A stretch of DNA of 64,000 bases from Phytophthora quininea. Taxonomy: Eukaryota; Oomycota; Peronosporomycetes; Peronosporales; Peronosporaceae. Below the pieces are notes generated by a model. It saw only the letters and a program-made list of their open reading frames with translations. It searched no databases and was not told the origin of the DNA. Both the position numbers and the translations under genes were made by a program. The first letter of the stretch is position 1. Every line of letters starts with the position of its first letter. Below, piece after piece: positions 62,235 to 64,000 of the stretch. The stretch covers positions 1,054,001-1,118,000 of the forward strand of contig JAAVTG010000531.1 in assembly GCA_011947345.1 (NCBI GenBank), given 5' to 3'.

Positions 62235-63333
62235 GACGAGATGTTAATGAAGCCGAAGGGGTGCTGTATTTTTCGTGTGTCTAATATTGTGAGATTTCTT
62301 TTCGTTTGTGTCTTAGAGAAATGGTGTGGGAGTCCTAGCGAAGTGCTTGATTTGGAAGTGAATTTTAAAGTGGGCTACACGATGCAATTTGCAATGATGT
62401 GAACGCGTGACTGGAGAGTTTGATCGGGAAGCTACGAAGCTGGAGGGATAGCAGCATGGTTGACAGCTGGAAGTTTTCGGTGCTGTTGTTTTACGTTTTG
62501 GTGGCTATCAGGAAATATTTTTGTGGCATGAGATAATGTGGAACACTATGGGAGCACCGGCCTGCAAGCCAAAACAGGCGCCGGAGTGAATAGATTGGAG
62601 ATGACGCTGCGTTGCGCCGTAGACACAGATTTTGCCATGTTGGCAAACTCCTGGGCAGAGAACAGCAAATGAGTGTAAATGAAGCCATCGCAAATGCTTT
62701 AGTGGAACTGAATTCTGCTAGTGTTTCCATCGACGTGCGAAATGTATTGCCTGGCACAGAGAGCAGAACAGTTGGGTCTTCCTTACCATCAATTTATCAC
62801 TTTGCCAGTGAGGAATGCAGGCCGTGTGAGATGACAGTGATCCCTGGCCTTACAGTATTCGCCACTGTATTCATGCTAAGCTACTGTGTAAAGCGGTGAG
62901 ACCCTCTGGGAGTGTAAACAAGCACGTCAAGTCGATGATTCAGCAAATCTCACGAATTGATCTGAGTCACGGAAATGTGAAACTAGTCTCCACTGGCACT
63001 ACATGGAAGTCAACGCTGGTGCACATGAATTCGCTACTGCAAGAGTTTTGAGCTCAGGTGAACTTCCATTAGCTTTATTATTATCCCAGGTACATTACCA
63101 ACCAATGCACCACATGTCGGCCGTTAAATTGTTTATCTTCGAGCGATGTGATGACTCCACCCGTTTGAGTCAACAGAAGATAAAAGTGCCACGATTGCTC
63201 TAACGGAGTGTTTGCACATGAACGAGCTGACAACCTCGCTGTAGGTCGGCAAGCACGATGCTCTTCACTTCCTATTTGGAACGATACCCACAAGCAGTTC
63301 AACCACTTCCGATATCATCGTCTGCGCAGCAAC
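62235..63333. other. Intergenic region, possible degenerate coding relic
   Basis: Between the FAM241-like gene and the ABC transporter the base composition becomes more AT-rich. One frame (62669-62899, beginning MSVNEAIANALVEL) and a shifted one (about 62830-63051, with KHVKSMIQQISRIDLSHGN) read like remnants of a protein, but no family is recognised and no splice pattern joins them convincingly. No terminal repeats were seen. Confidence 0.3.
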
Positions 63334-64000
63334 CATGGCGAAACTCGACGACACGTCGGGCAAGACGCTGGTGGCTGAAGGATCTCAAGTGTTCAACGAC
63401 CACGTCGCCGCCAAGCTGCAGACCGCGCTGGGGCGACCGCTGCCGCAGCTGGAGGTGCGCGTCAAGAACCTCACGGTCGCCGCCGACGTGGTGGTAGGAC
63501 GCCACGAGGACGGCACCGAGATCCCAACGCTCACGCACACCATCAAGACGGCGGCGCTCAAGCTGTCGGCCACCAAGCACGTGGTGCACAAGAGCATCCT
63601 GCGAAACTTTAGCGGCGTGTTCGAACCGGGCACCATCACACTCGTGCTGGGCCAGCCCAGCTCCGGCAAGTCGTCGCTCATGAAGGTGCTGAGCGGCCGC
63701 TTCCCGAAGGACAAGCGCGTGACCGTCGACGGAGACATCACGTACAACGGCGTGCCGCAGCAGGAGCTGACGCGCCGCCTGCCGCAGTTCGTGTCGTACG
63801 TGGACCAGCACGACGTGCATTTCCCGACGCTCACGGTCAAGGAGACGCTCGAGTTCGCGCACGCCTTCACCGGTGGGGAGCTGCAGCGGAGAGGCCACGA
63901 GCTGCTGGTGAACGGGTCGGTGGACCAAAACCTGGAGGCGTTGGAGACGGTGCGCGCCATGTTCCAGCACTACCCAGACATCGTGATCGAGCAGCTCGGC
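63334..64000 (+). CDS. PDR-type (ABCG) full-size ABC transporter, 5' part only
   Basis: The first 222 codons of a gene cut by the window edge. PDR transporters are plasma-membrane pumps with the layout (NBD-TMD)x2 that export drugs, lipids and plant defence compounds; complete members are about 1,300-1,450 residues. The N-terminal segment (MAKLDDTSGKTLVAEG) leads into the typical oomycete PDR leader LEVRVKNLTVAADVVVGRH, then ILRNFSGVFEPGTITLVLGQ (ABC strand). The Walker A is GQPSSGKSSLMKVLSGRF and the Q-loop region is QFVSYVDQHDVHFPTLTVKE. The visible frame is intact and very GC-rich in third positions, unlike the giant armadillo gene. The signature and Walker B motifs lie beyond the edge. 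Confidence 0.94.

Overview
The window is nuclear DNA of a eukaryotic microbe, most likely an oomycete of the Phytophthora type. Three things point there: dense genes on both strands, short introns (mostly 46-90 nt, with GTRNGT-like donors such as GTACGT, GTGAGT and GTGCGT), and the protein content (PDR-type ABC transporter, oomycete-style kinases, ciliary genes of a zoospore-forming organism). The species itself is inferred. No bacterial, plasmid, phage, CRISPR or intact transposon feature was seen.

Layout. 0.2-0.6 kb: elongation factor Elf1. 0.8-9.8 kb, minus strand: a very large protein with an EF-hand region and four degenerate PhoD-phosphatase-like modules. 10.4-14.9 kb: a ubiquitin-specific protease with EF-hand and DUSP regions. 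15.1-18.8 kb, minus: a kinesin-12-like motor. 20-25 kb: a TMBIM/Bax-inhibitor membrane protein, an SRR1-like protein and a CAMK-type kinase with a PH-like tail. 25.3-28.7 kb, minus: a K+/H+ antiporter (KEA-like) and a DUF1295 membrane reductase-like protein. 28.8-30.2 kb: splicing factor Cwc2/RBM22 with extra zinc-finger and WW domains. 30.3-36.4 kb: small unknown genes, a protein kinase, a ZMAT5-like zinc finger, ESCRT-II SNF8/Vps22 and the COPII GTPase SAR1. 36.8-51.5 kb: one gene for an armadillo/HEAT-type protein of roughly 4,700 residues. 51.8-61.7 kb: a myristoylated EF-hand protein, an acyltransferase, a coiled-coil protein, a SHIPPO-repeat (ciliary) protein, a PLK4-like centriole kinase and an acidic unknown. 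61.9-62.2 kb: a FAM241-like membrane protein. 63.3 kb to the end: the start of a PDR ABC transporter.

A cross-cutting observation matters for every reader of this annotation. Most long genes here are interrupted by apparent one-base losses, nearly always inside short homopolymers (GGGG, CCC, TTTT, AAAA), and putting back one base rejoins conserved domains. Many genes are affected, including essential ones such as SAR1, SNF8, CWC2 and PLK4. Homopolymer under-calling in the assembly is therefore far more likely than pseudogenisation or programmed frameshifting. Coding spans below run from start to stop across these breaks and across introns.

Functional themes are housekeeping (transcription elongation, splicing, ESCRT, COPII), deubiquitination, ion and drug transport, and a run of cilium/centriole-type genes (PLK4, SHIPPO, coiled-coil, myristoylated EF-hand) at 51.8-60.3 kb. 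Neighbours are independent transcription units, not operons.
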